Assembly: GCF_000090795.2 (NCBI RefSeq)
Contig: NW_003546294.1
Span: forward strand, 195,576 to 231,002
DNA: 35,427 bases
Origin: Amphimedon queenslandica
Taxonomy: Eukaryota > Porifera > Demospongiae > Haplosclerida > Niphatidae
Reading direction: 5' to 3'
Under the pieces are notes generated by a model that worked only from the letters and a program-made list of their open reading frames with translations, did not search any database and had not been told where the DNA came from. A program made the translations under genes and the position numbers. Below, piece by piece: positions 1 through 10,291 of the stretch (positions are counted from its first letter, which is position 1; each line of letters starts with the position of its first letter).

Positions 1-43
1 GAAGGGAAAAGAGTGCAAGACACAAGACTAGAGTGAGCTTCAT
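1..43 (-). CDS. 5' tip of a secreted or membrane protein gene, runs off left edge
   Basis: Reading leftwards from the ATG at 43-41 gives 14 codons before the edge: Met-Lys, then a strongly hydrophobic run (LTLVLCLALFSL). This is a typical start of a signal peptide. The family cannot be told from so little. It lies upstream of the 3' end of the TERB1-like gene on the same strand, so both are transcribed leftwards. The alternative is a chance ORF; the Lys followed by a leucine-rich core is the only support. Confidence 0.4.
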   Translation of the reverse strand, partial: MKLTLVLCLALFSL

Positions 44-601
44 GATTGAATCTTCTCTGCAGTTGATTCTCTTTTCCTGTTTCCACTTTAACACTTGATG
101 TCTCTCAGCCTTCAGCTGCTGGGTTTTTATAGCAAGAAAAAAGGAGGAAAAGGAAGAATTACTTTCAAGCTGAAGGAAATGGTTTGAAGCAATAGAATAA
201 ACAAAGCAATCAAAAAATTACTTGCTGGGAGTATACTAGTTACATAGAAAATGTAACTCATCAGTTTGCAGTAACTATAAATGATGATAATGAAGAAGAA
301 ATTTTAATTGAACTTTGCACAGAAATATTGTAGCTATGTTGCTATTGTCATTATGTTGGAAAATATATCATGAAATAATTTTCATGCAGCAAAGAGTACA
401 CAAGTTATAGGATTAAGTACATGACTGCACTTATATGTGTCCATGTACATGTATAATGAGCATTGTGTGCAGCCAAATGCAACTTGTATCAAATCATGAC
501 GATGATGCTAAAATGATAATAATTAATATTATTCACATGTATCATGTAACTATAGTTATTATATGCAATTCTGATTAAGTACACGTATTTATAGTCTAAG
601 T
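44..601. other. intergenic gap, no gene seen
   Basis: This holds the presumed 5' UTR and promoter of the left-edge gene and the 3' flank of the TERB1-like gene. It is AT-rich, with scattered TACATGTA-type palindromes near 420-460. I see no ORF with coding character and no structured RNA. Confidence 0.5.
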
Positions 602-3600
602 TTATTTCCTGTCCTTAATGAGCCTGTACTTGTCCTTCAGACTAGTGGAGGTCCTTCCTTCTTGAAATGGATAAGCATTGAGTATGTGCTTCCATCGTGG
701 GCCCAGTTTTGATACTCCTTTACGTAAATAGGAAACTTCTTCGTCAGTGAAGAACAATGACTTTTGTCTACCCTATACATGTATAATTAAGCAATAAGCA
801 TACAAATCGAAAAAAATGTACAGCCCATTTATATACATTGCCATGCCCATCAGCTGAATTTAGCCCTTGTTGATTCCTGTACAAAAGTACCTGCTACATC
901 TGATTTTTTTGCATTACTGGGACAACAGTACCTCTATGTAGTCATCCGTACCCTACAGTTTGTTTGTAAACTTAATATTATTTTGCATACATGTACATGT
1001 ACATGTACATGTGTGTATACACTAATATATAAAGTATGCATTACATTTACTTGGCATACTTTGGTGCTCTTTTTCTTGTTCCTGTTGTGGTGAGGAATAC
1101 TCACATCATAAGCAACTTTCCTTGCCATCTCCTTTGGTGCCTTTTCCTTCACTTGCTTTGCTATAAACTCGTCTAATGGCCTACAGGCTCCATTGGTAGA
1201 CTCAGACAGAGTCATGAGTGGTAGCCCTCTATTGTTCTTCCTATTACTCTTCATTCCAGGCTCAGCCTCATTCTCTTTATTGCTCATAGTTACTGTACTA
1301 GTAGTACATTGTGTACTTGTTGTTATTGTAGATATAGGACTATCTATTATGTTGTACTGAGATGGAGAAGAGGGAAGTGGTGAGAAAACAACATTATCAT
1401 TCTCTATGAAAATAACATCATCTTTCTCCATGTTTGAGGCTTTAGATGTCATGAAAGGCTCTAAAGGTAAGACAGCCTCTTTAGGACCCTCTGGTACTAC
1501 ATGTAGCTCTTTCTTAGTCAGGACGGTCTCTGTGATTTTTCTGTGATACCGGCAGGTGCTGTTGCTTAGACTCAGACTGGGTATGAAGTTACGACTGTTT
1601 AGAGAGTCACCAGTGTGTGCTGGCGAAGACATGCAACCAATGCATCCAGTTAAGTGAGAGTCGTCTGATATCTCAATGTTTGTTATCTCATTTCTGCTCT
1701 CTTGATGCTGCAGGGATGATGATGGCTGATGTGATTCCTTCTTGTGCTCTTGATCTATTTGATGCTGTTTGTATAGCTTTATCCTTGAAGGAGGTCTCTG
1801 TCTTTTAGGAGTACTAGGTGCTACCAATGGCTGAGAGTGAGTTAAAGGAGAAGCAATTGGCTGATGATGAGAAGAGAGATGATACTGCTCACTGTAGCGC
1901 TTTGGAAATGTTGTATGAGGTATGATTCTTTCAGATGGTGTACTAGTATAAGGGACCAATCCCAAGTTTGGTAATTGAATGCTTTTGCTTGATTGGTACA
2001 TTTTTCTCTTTGTCTCCTGAACTCCTTCCCTTGTTAATGGCCTTGGTGTTGCCTTGTGCTTATATCTAGTCATTGAGTTTTTCTCTCCTCTTGTTTTGAA
2101 TCTCTTTGGCTTAAAGGATGGCTTCTTGAAAGTGGTTTCTTCCTCCTCCTCTCCCCTCATCTCGTGATTGGATACTTCTCTCCTTTTAATTTCTTCCAGC
2201 TCAATTTCCAAGCATCTTCGTCTTTCCTTCTCTTCAGCTAGACTCATCTCTAGGTCAGTTAATCTACTCTTAACTGTGCTAGCCTGTATGATATAATACA
2301 ATGAATGACACAAGATACAAAGCTTTACTTACATTAAAGCTTGTGCAGACTGATGGTGGGGCAGGTAATGTGGTGTTGATAAGAGGTGCATTGTCTTTAT
2401 TGGTAGTATCTGCAGGACCAAGAGAAGGTGAGTATAGAGGAGGTTTTTGTAGTTGTGTCTCTGCCTTTTCCAGCCATTCATTGATCCTAGTATTGAATGG
2501 TATCACTGACATCTTTTTGAGTAGCCCTTCATTTTTAGCAGCTGCAGACTCATTAACCATGCAACCATGAGCAGCATCCAAGTGTCCTGTACCATGAAAA
2601 ATACCACTATCTATTAATATTGGACTATAATAGTACACATGGTACATGTATTTCATGAAGTGGGGAAAAATTTTCATCCACTGTTAGGGGTAAATTGTAC
2701 AGCTCTATGTCATTTTGGAATTGCCAAATTTTAAGCAAAGTTTTTGACCTAAAATAAATTACTTTTTGCCTACTTTTAAGCTAAAATTTTTACCTGGTTT
2801 AAAACAAAAATTAGTCAAATTTTGAAAATAATGAAAGAAACATAATCAAGACACTAATGCACATACTTGGCATATCTATTGCTTCAAATATTCCTTCTTC
2901 TTCCTCATCTTCTAAAAACAGAGGATAGAGATTACATAAATTGTCATCACATTAATATACTCTTGTTAATATTAAAGAGGTTTATAATGTACCTTCAATC
3001 ACTTGTGGTACTTTTAATCTGTTCCTACTCATTTTGATAACAATAGGTATCATTTTATCTATAGATTCATCCTAACATAAGAACATACAATATTGGTTAT
3101 AATGATATGAAAATAAGTCAACACTAGCTTACTACAGACTCAGCCATGAGATTGATTAGGAGTGACTCTCCATTGCACTCAATGAAACAGTTACAATGAT
3201 CATCTGTAAATAAAGACTTTGATTCACCTCTCTATTTCTCTCTTTCTCTTACCAGAATTTTCAATGAGTGTCTCCAGACAGGTTATTGCTATTAGCTGCT
3301 GTCTTGGATTGAGCCCTCCTTTATCAGACAATAGCTCCAGCAATAGGGACACCATTTTAAAACTGACCAGAAACTTTGTGTTAGTGTCTAGAGACATAAT
3401 AACGAAGAGTTGTAATTATAGTTAAAAGTAAATACCATTATTTGTGACTGCAGCGAGGATTGCTTGCATGAGACATGATATAAATTCAAGCCTCTCTTGT
3501 CTCTTTTCATCTTCTCCTCCTGTTATTGTTTTCTCTTTTTGTTTTATCAACATTCTTGTCATCACCCGAAGTCCTCCAACTTTATACAACTTATCTTGAG

Positions 3601-4815
3601 TGTTACCTTGAATACATTGTAATACTAAACACTAAAGTACCAGGTCGGGTCCACTTACCATTATTAGCAATGCAAGATGTGAAAACATTAATGACAGATT
3701 TTAATACGACTAACTCCCCCTCTAGATCACAGCAGCCTTCCGCTGCTAATCCTAACACATGGACTGCAACAGGGAATATTGATATGCACTGACACTGGTT
3801 CAACTCTACAAGGAATGAATGAATGAATGGAGTATAACACAATGTACTTGTGTATTATGGTACTGTATGTTGTTGTAGTGTTGTAAAGTAGTATAATGTA
3901 GAAATGAACACTTGTACTTGTATGTATGTACTGTATTCAATAGTGCTGTATCATACCATTCTGTGGGTTGTCACAAGCTACAGACAATCCATTGCCAATA
4001 TTTTGAAAATAATTTATAAGAATAGGGTCGGCAATAAGATCATCTTTTTCTTGAATTAAACTCCTAAAAACAATCACGATGATACATGTATTTGCACACA
4101 GAGAACATCTCACTTGAACATATCAATCAATTTGTACAATAACTTTGTCTCTCTTGCCATCTTTTGTCCTTGACCTATAATAATAATAATGATTATTATT
4201 ACACTGTACTTGTATGATTATTAGTTACTGTTATTGTTCATTATGTTGGCCAATAGTACGACAGTTCCTGATCTTAGCCTCAAAGTAGCCTCACTGGATC
4301 TCAATAGTGAATACAGTAATGTAAAGACGTCACTTTTGCAAAGTCTTATCTGTGTATTGACTAGAGAAGGCAATTAATAATGTATGGCCATGAGTATAAG
4401 CATAAGTATTATTAAAGTCACCTACCATTATTGTCAGTAGCACAGGCTAGCGTGCAAAGACAAGCTTGTTTCACTTCTAAAGATGCCGTATTCTTCAAGA
4501 GGTCAATGACTGCTTCAAGGAAGCCTTCTGTTCTGAAAATCTCCCTTGCGTTATCTACTTAAAGCAATCAACATCATATAACTATTTGTTTCACTGACCA
4601 TCCTCCATTAAGTACATATCTGCCATTAATGTCAGAGCTTGCTTCTGGGAAGAGGTGCAAGGTGGCTTGCAAGTTATGCACTCCAGCAGTAAGTGCATGT
4701 CTTCCTTGAGGGGGTCTAAAAGAATCAATCAATAAAGCAAAAGCTGGGAGTTTTCTAAAAAATAGAGAGAGCTTTAACTACCTCTTGGAGCACCAGAGTA
4801 AGCACTGTCAGCCAT
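602..4815 (-). CDS. TERB1: TERB1-like telomere repeat-binding bouquet formation protein, complete
   Basis: In vertebrates TERB1 joins TERB2 and MAJIN to tether meiotic telomeres, via TRF1, to the inner nuclear membrane. Spliced exons: 4815-4782, 4715-4599, 4554-4426, 4360-4229, 4174-4114, 4063-3957, 3805-3659, 3606-3436, 3387-3253, 3203-3133, 3071-2993, 2911-2867, 2586-2333, 2283-1060, 952-932, 772-602; phases agree throughout, about 965 aa (human is about 730). The first eleven exons encode armadillo-like helices that align with human TERB1, including LLLEC near residue 20 and a DNPQN block. A short coiled coil (LTDLEMSLAEEKERRR) begins the long exon. A conserved block with GCIGC, SLNSRNF and a Cys-His pair matches the TERB2-binding region. 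The last exon encodes a C-terminal Myb domain (FFTDEEVSYLRKGV, then PRWKHIL and YPFQEGR). The middle is Ser/Thr/Pro-rich and has a CDK-type site STPKRQR. The 21-nt exon at 952-932 is least certain. It shares a 148-bp promoter with API5. Confidence 0.88.
986..1012. repeat. (TACATG)n palindromic microsatellite
   Basis: Four tandem ACATGT units sit in the second-last TERB1 intron (minus strand). The unit is self-complementary, and shorter copies occur across the window. Confidence 0.8.
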
Positions 4816-4963
4816 GAGTGAAAGCAAAAGAAGTTTATGCTCAACTGCTTATCAGGCTTCCAGCTGATCTTATTGGCGCCCAGCCACACCTACCAGTGAG
4901 TGGGCGTTGGTTGCCATGGCATTAACCATTAATTCATAACTATTTAAACCACGTGCTGTGATA
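4816..4963. promoter_or_regulatory. divergent TERB1/API5 promoter
   Basis: There are 148 bp between the two start codons. It contains an E2F-like palindrome TTGGCGCC at 4873-4880, a CACC-type box CCACACC at 4883-4889, GTGGGCG near 4900-4906, a TATTTAAA box at 4941-4948 and an E-box CACGTG at 4950-4955. An E2F site would suit cell-cycle or germline expression; that use is inferred. Confidence 0.6.
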
Positions 4964-7900
4964 ATGGCGGGCGATGGAGTAGAGGCTCTTTACAGGAATT
5001 ATGGCATCTTGGCAGACGCTGGGGATAAAGCTGGAGAAGTAAGAGAGTGAACCTACTTAAATAATAGCTTTTATTCTACAGAGAGATGGATGGGCTAAAT
5101 TTATATTCTAATTAATGCCTGTTCCACCCACTTTTTATATGATATATTTTACATAATGTTATAATTTTCTTGTAGCAAACAGAAGCTTTTTTGGGTTTAC
5201 TGGAAAGTGCCAAAGGCTCCGCGGCAGTGAAGCGACTTGTGTCCGGTTTTATTGCTAAATTTGCTCGTTTTTTCCCAACACTTGAAGGAGACATCATGAA
5301 TGTTCTCTTTGATCTTGTGGAAGATGACGAATCCCTGGTAAATAAAATAAAATACATGCAGTACGGTAATTCACATTTATGTACATGTATGTACTATATG
5401 TAATTTACATGTGTTTATTTTTGTTAGGTAAGGCAAGCTGCGATTAAGTCTTTACCAGAATTATGTAAAAATAATAAAAGTAATAAAGACCTGTGTACTA
5501 AAGTAGCTGATGTTCTCACACAATTACTAGTATCAGGTAATAGTAGTTATTGCTAATTATTAATGTAAGAGAAAAAGGGAAAAGAGCATATTGACACCTA
5601 CATGTAAAATCATAGTTCAATCATAAGATGATGATGATGATGATAATGATAATTCTCTTTCTACAGATGATCCAGCTGATGTAATATTAGTTAAATCAGC
5701 AATGTCAACCATATTGATTCATGACACACCCAGTAAGAGGATTAGAGAGGGAGGAAGGAGGGAGTAGAATTGATCTTGTGATGAGTTAATTTAGTTGGAA
5801 TTACCGTCTAATGTTACCATGGTGACATAATTAGCACTGAAGACCACACCCACTAATTATTCACAAAAAAATCATTTATAATGAATAATTGATTTGTCTT
5901 TTTTCTTGTTTTTCAAAGGTGCATTAATTGGAATATTTGATCAGATATTAGGAGAAGATGAAACCCTGAGAGAGAAAGCCATTGAGTATGTGTCAGTCCC
6001 TCTAATGGACATGAGGCACGTTCTCTTCATACCCAAAGAAGAAAATGAAAAATGTCTACTTGAACTTGTTAAAAAGGTAACAAGTAATCCACATTCCAAT
6101 TAAAATTATTTGCAGTGTCTAATTTTATTTCTTTGACATTTTTGGTCCACTGCATAAACTTTATTATGCATGCACAAATTTTAATAAATAATATTATATT
6201 ATAAAAGAAAAGCTGGAAAATTCCTATGTATACAATGTATGTATATGAGTATACTTTAAATTTAATGCCCTTCTCTCCTTTATTTAGGTACTTGGTGATG
6301 TGACAGCCGCAGAGTTTGAGACGTTTGTAGATGTTTTAGGTAAATTACATCATTTACAATCGCCCGAAGGTGCTAACGTTATTATTGACGTTATTGCCGA
6401 ACAGGCCGAGCTTGACGGTAACTTTCAGGTGGGTTATTCTATTTAGTGCCTGGTTTCTATTTAATGCCCTTGTTTTATTTGGTTCACAGTCTGAAGGGCC
6501 GGAAGCTATCGATAGATTTATCACTTGTTTTAGATTAGCACTCAAATATTGTAAGGTAAGACATTAATTTTAAATTGAGTTATGCTCAGGGTTTACCACA
6601 AAGCATGCTAATGGAGCTAATCATGAGCTGACAAGCACTACACTACAATACTGTACTTGGCATTTGGGGGAATCTTTAAAAATTCATAAAAAATCTTATT
6701 TTGATCGGAATCAGCTCAAACTTGCTAAACAACAAAAGAACATGTATATGTATCAGGAAAAAATATTAAAAGGCAGAATTCTCTTTGTATTATGGTCTTT
6801 GGCCAGATTTCTGAGTTATTTTACACTATGCCAAGATCCTGTAGGAAACCTTATTGTTGGAACTTTCAAAATATTCTAATTTTCTGAAAATTGGCTCCAA
6901 AATCTCCCCCCCCCCCAAATTTTATTACATTTAAAGTTTAAGCTGATTCTTTTTTTGTTTTAAAGACAGGAGTGTTCCTCATTCCTCCTTTACTATCTCT
7001 TTCCCTCCTCTTCCCTGCAGAAAGGTGGTAGCTCATATCAATTTGTTAGATATGCATCAGTGGAAATATTACCATCATTTGCTTCCATAACTGACGCACA
7101 AAAGCAACAAAACGTGTTACAATTGCTGGCCGAAGGTTCCTGCTATGTACAACCTGAGAATGATGTAGAAATATGTCTGGAATCACTCCATCTCTTCCTA
7201 TTGGTGAGTTAAAACTGTATTAAAGAACAGAAGGAAAATATAAGAGTAAATAGGGAGGATTTACATGTACATGTAAATGATCATGTATATTGCATTGGTC
7301 TGGTGATGAGTTAAATTGTTGGAATTACCGTCATACATTTGCTTGATGACACCAGTAGCCCTGAAGACCATCCACACTAGTACATAAGATATAATGTGTA
7401 ATGGGTTTATATGTCGTCTTATTATTTTGTTTATTATTTTAATTTCTTTTAGGAACACGTTCCTTCTCCTCCGGAAGAGACTGCAACTGAGTCTCCAAAA
7501 TTGCAGTTTTCTGTTGTTGAATGTTTGCTGTTTGCTTTTCACCAATTAGTCAATAAAGTATTATCAGTATTATTATTATTATTTTATTTATTATTATGCT
7601 CTGTTAGAGTCCTGGGTTTTTAGCTTCACCAGAAAATGAAGAGAGACTCAAGGAGCTCCGTAAACGTTTGCAATATTTCGCTCGAGGTTCACAGACCTAT
7701 CATAATCAGCTACAGGTTGCCTTAAAAGGAAAAACACAACTTGAACTAAAAGAGGAACAGGTACGAGCCCATTTCTTTCTTCTCTCTCTCTCTCTCTTTC
7801 TTTTTGTCTTCTGTCAGTGATTATATTCTCTCGGCTAAATATTCTCTGCATCTTTCCTTTTTTAAAATTTAAGCTGTTGAACTCCTCTTTCTGCTCAGAG

Positions 7901-8795
7901 TGAGATCCAGTTTGAGTGGAAATGATGGGAGAAAATGATTAACTATCGAGTGATCTGAGACTTTAATACAATGCATCCTTCATATTTCCTTTAATACTTC
8001 CTTATACTTCCTTATTTACATATTGCTATCTTAAGGCGGATTTACAATATGACATTAGGCCAGCGCACTGTCAATTTTTAATCAAAAGTGTGGGCGATTT
8101 GACCTTTTGACGCATGCTTCCCGCTAGAATAGAACCAAATCCTATTCCAGCATCAACGTAACGTCAAGCCTATCGTAATATTGTAAATTCGCCTTTATGC
8201 ATGATTATTGTTATTATTTTTGACGATTTTATTTTTGTTTTATTTCTAGAACAAGTTACGTCAGATGGCTCTAAAGATGACAGCAAACATTAGTACATTA
8301 ATTAAAGTAAAAATTGCCACACCCACCCACATTATTATTATTATCATTACCATAATAAGGATTTCTTTCGTAACCCGCCCACGTACAATGCAACAGTGCA
8401 ACTATCTTGGGGAGCAAAGGTATTGCAGTTTCTTAGTGATAATAATTTTTAAAAATTTTGTTCTGTTTTAGAAAATTGATTTGGGTACAAAGAGGTCTTT
8501 GGCCACTCCCCTTCCGTCATCAAATCCGTCAAAAAGGAAACTCTCTCCGATAAGATTTGATGAAGATAAATCCTCGGGTGGTGCCTCTGGGGGCGCTGCA
8601 AAGCAAAGAGGAGGGAGGAGAGAAGCAAGAGCTATTTATAATCCACCGAGACGCCAACCAGTGACTAACGGGAATTCTTTTGACGAGGGTTCTTGGAAAA
8701 CGGGCGGAGGAGGAGGAGGGAGAGGGGGTAGAAGGGGAGGGTGGAGAAGTGGGCGTGGTTTTAGAAGAGGGAGGGGCACATGGAGAAACTATTAA
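4964..8795 (+). CDS. API5: Apoptosis inhibitor 5 (API5/AAC-11), complete
   Basis: API5 is a nuclear HEAT/ARM-repeat scaffold that blocks E2F1- and Acinus-dependent apoptosis and interacts with mRNA export factors. Exons: 4964-5038, 5176-5337, 5428-5536, 5667-5732, 5919-6076, 6288-6428, 6490-6555, 7021-7203, 7453-7557, 7608-7760, 8250-8306, 8472-8795; all phases agree, 532 aa against 524 in human. The start reads LYRNYGILADA, nearly identical to human. HEAT helices follow, including FSVVECLLFAFHQL, and LQYFARGSQ near residue 380. The tail has a basic segment, RAIYNPP, and then Gly/Arg-rich RGG repeats typical of RNA contact, as in human. Introns 4 and 8 share an ~80-bp repeat, and introns 7 and 10 hold other repeats. 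Confidence 0.95.
5780..5854. repeat. intronic repeat copy 1 in API5 intron 4
   Basis: This starts GATGAGTTAA, contains GTTGGAATTACCGTC and ends with CTGAAGACCA and CACTA. It matches 7305-7381 in intron 8 of the same gene, with a more divergent centre. Confidence 0.7.
6660..6930. repeat. dispersed repeat in API5 intron 7
   Basis: The part AATTCATAAAAAATCT, then TTTTGATCGGAATCA and ATCAGGAAAAAAT, resembles two copies in SMARCE1 intron 7 (20936-21290). Its end (TTTTCTGAAAATTGGC, then a poly-C run and CAAATTTTATTACATTT) resembles 17610-17695 in cathepsin D. Probably an old transposon fragment. Confidence 0.6.
7305..7381. repeat. intronic repeat copy 2 in API5 intron 8
   Basis: This is the partner of 5780-5854 in direct orientation. 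The two ends are well conserved and the middle differs. Confidence 0.7.
8034..8194. mobile_element. 161-bp MITE with TTA target duplication in API5 intron 10
   Basis: The terminal inverted repeats are about 28 bp: the left end reads AGGCGGATTTACAATATGAC, and the right end, reverse-complemented, AGGCGAATTTACAATATTAC. Direct TTA copies flank it at 8031-8033 and 8195-8197. A 3-bp TTA/TWA duplication is typical of PIF/Harbinger elements. It has no coding capacity. Confidence 0.75.
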
Positions 8796-9089
8796 CATTT
8801 TAATCTGTCTATTTCTCCTCCATTCACTATTATTGTTATTATTATTTTTGTTAAAATTAATGTACATGTACATGTACATATTACACTAAGAAATTTAACC
8901 TGTTAATGCAGTACATTACATGCATATTATACATGTACATGCTCAAAACATTGTTTTATGGAAATAATTGATTCAAAAAAAATTAGAAAAAATTCTAAAC
9001 TAAAAAAATTTTAAAGTTTTTGGTCCTTACAACTCTGACCTGCTACCTGTGCAGTAACCTATTGAAGAACAAATAAATCATTAGCATCA
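8796..9089. other. convergent 3' gap API5/CNPY2
   Basis: AT-rich 3' flanks of two convergent genes, with ACATGTACATGT at about 8863-8878 and another copy at about 8932. No ORF or RNA is recognised. Confidence 0.5.
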
Positions 9090-10020
9090 TTATTGTATTA
9101 TTTTGGTACCAGAGAGGGAGGAACAGAGCTGCTTCTTTTTGTCACGAGTTTTTGAAATATACAAGTCCAAGATGTCATCGTCGTAAGCAGATATCACTGT
9201 AGAGCACTGAAAATGAAAATGAAATTGAAATATTTATTTACAATAGCAAGAGATTGTGGTTATTTTTGCTTTCAGTATCACTAAACCACAAAATGAAAAC
9301 AAGCAAGTGATGTAGTTTTCTTTGCACTAATGAGCCCACTTGTGTTGTGGAAAGGAGAGTGGGTTTGTGATAAAAAAATACACAACTCACTGCATCTTTG
9401 AGCTCTTTCATTGTACTTGAGTCAATCTTGACATTGTTAAGTGTGACACTCTCTCCTGCCCTTGAATTAAACCTCACATAGCTCTTTCTACCCCCACCAT
9501 CCTCTGATAGAGCATAATTATTCATCTCGTCACTACAATTATATACAGTGAGGAATGAAGTGGTTTAAAATTAAATTATATAATGATAGTTTGGCAATTG
9601 TTCTTAGAATTTTATGCATGACATAAGGGCATCAATGCATTCATTTTTATACTATTTGGCTCAAACTTTCTACAAAGCAAAATTTTTAAAGAAATGCAGG
9701 TATTTATATAGTAGATACCTTACCATATGTTTTCCATCAGTTCGATCAGATGGGTCTCACTGCCAGCATATTTTACAGCCCTGGTTTCCCTCCCGCCAAT
9801 ATCTATGGTCTTCTTTTGATCAGTGTGTTTTATGGCATAGTCCAATTCATCTATGATTGCCTTACAAGCTGCATTAAAGAAAAGAAGGAATTAGCAAGAT
9901 TTTATAATTATTTTAAATAATAATTATTATTGTACCTCCACACAGGACTTCCCTGCCACTTTCTGCCCTGTAGACTAAAGAAAAATAAATTATAAAAGCG
10001 AGAAAGAAAGAGCCCTTCAT
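9090..10020 (-). CDS. CNPY2: Canopy-2-like saposin-type ER protein, complete
   Basis: Canopy proteins are small ER-resident saposin-like factors that assist folding and trafficking of receptors. Exons: 10020-9936, 9868-9724, 9532-9391, 9206-9090; 162 aa (human CNPY2 is 182). The sequence opens MKGSFFLAFIIYFSLVYRA, a signal peptide, followed by LCGACKAIIDELDYAI, KKTIDIGG and SETHLIELMENIC, in the same order as human. The Cys pattern is LCGAC, NIC, CST and QLC, that is five cysteines; the sixth of the human pattern near the C-terminus is absent. The protein ends SGTKIIQ and so lacks the HDEL retrieval signal of human CNPY2. Divergent from RHEB. Confidence 0.88.
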
Positions 10021-10291
10021 TTTGCTTGCTCAGAGACAGAGAAGATCAAGAAGAGTGGGAACTTTTTGTGGTCAATGAGCAGCGAATGCAGCAGCCCTGC
10101 CCTTTTATTGGGTGGACCGCCCCTCCTCCTCCTGGAAAGACACGCCCAGCAAGTTTGTGCAGAGACACTGTGGAAGTAGAGGTAGAAGTGCCTGGTGCCC
10201 TTTAGTTTTACTCGCCTTTACTTTGACGTTAAGCTGGCGAGCACTCTTTTTTGTACTTCTCTAGTTCACTGTTCATTTTGTCTGCACAGCA
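10021..10291. promoter_or_regulatory. divergent CNPY2/RHEB promoter
   Basis: 271 bp between start codons. It includes a pyrimidine-rich CCGCCCCTCC stretch at about 10118 and CACGCCC at 10141-10147, which are GC/CACCC-box-like. Confidence 0.5.

Noticed and set aside
8529-8879. 116-aa Pro/Ser-rich minus-strand ORF
   Set aside because: Antisense to the RGG-rich last exon of API5.
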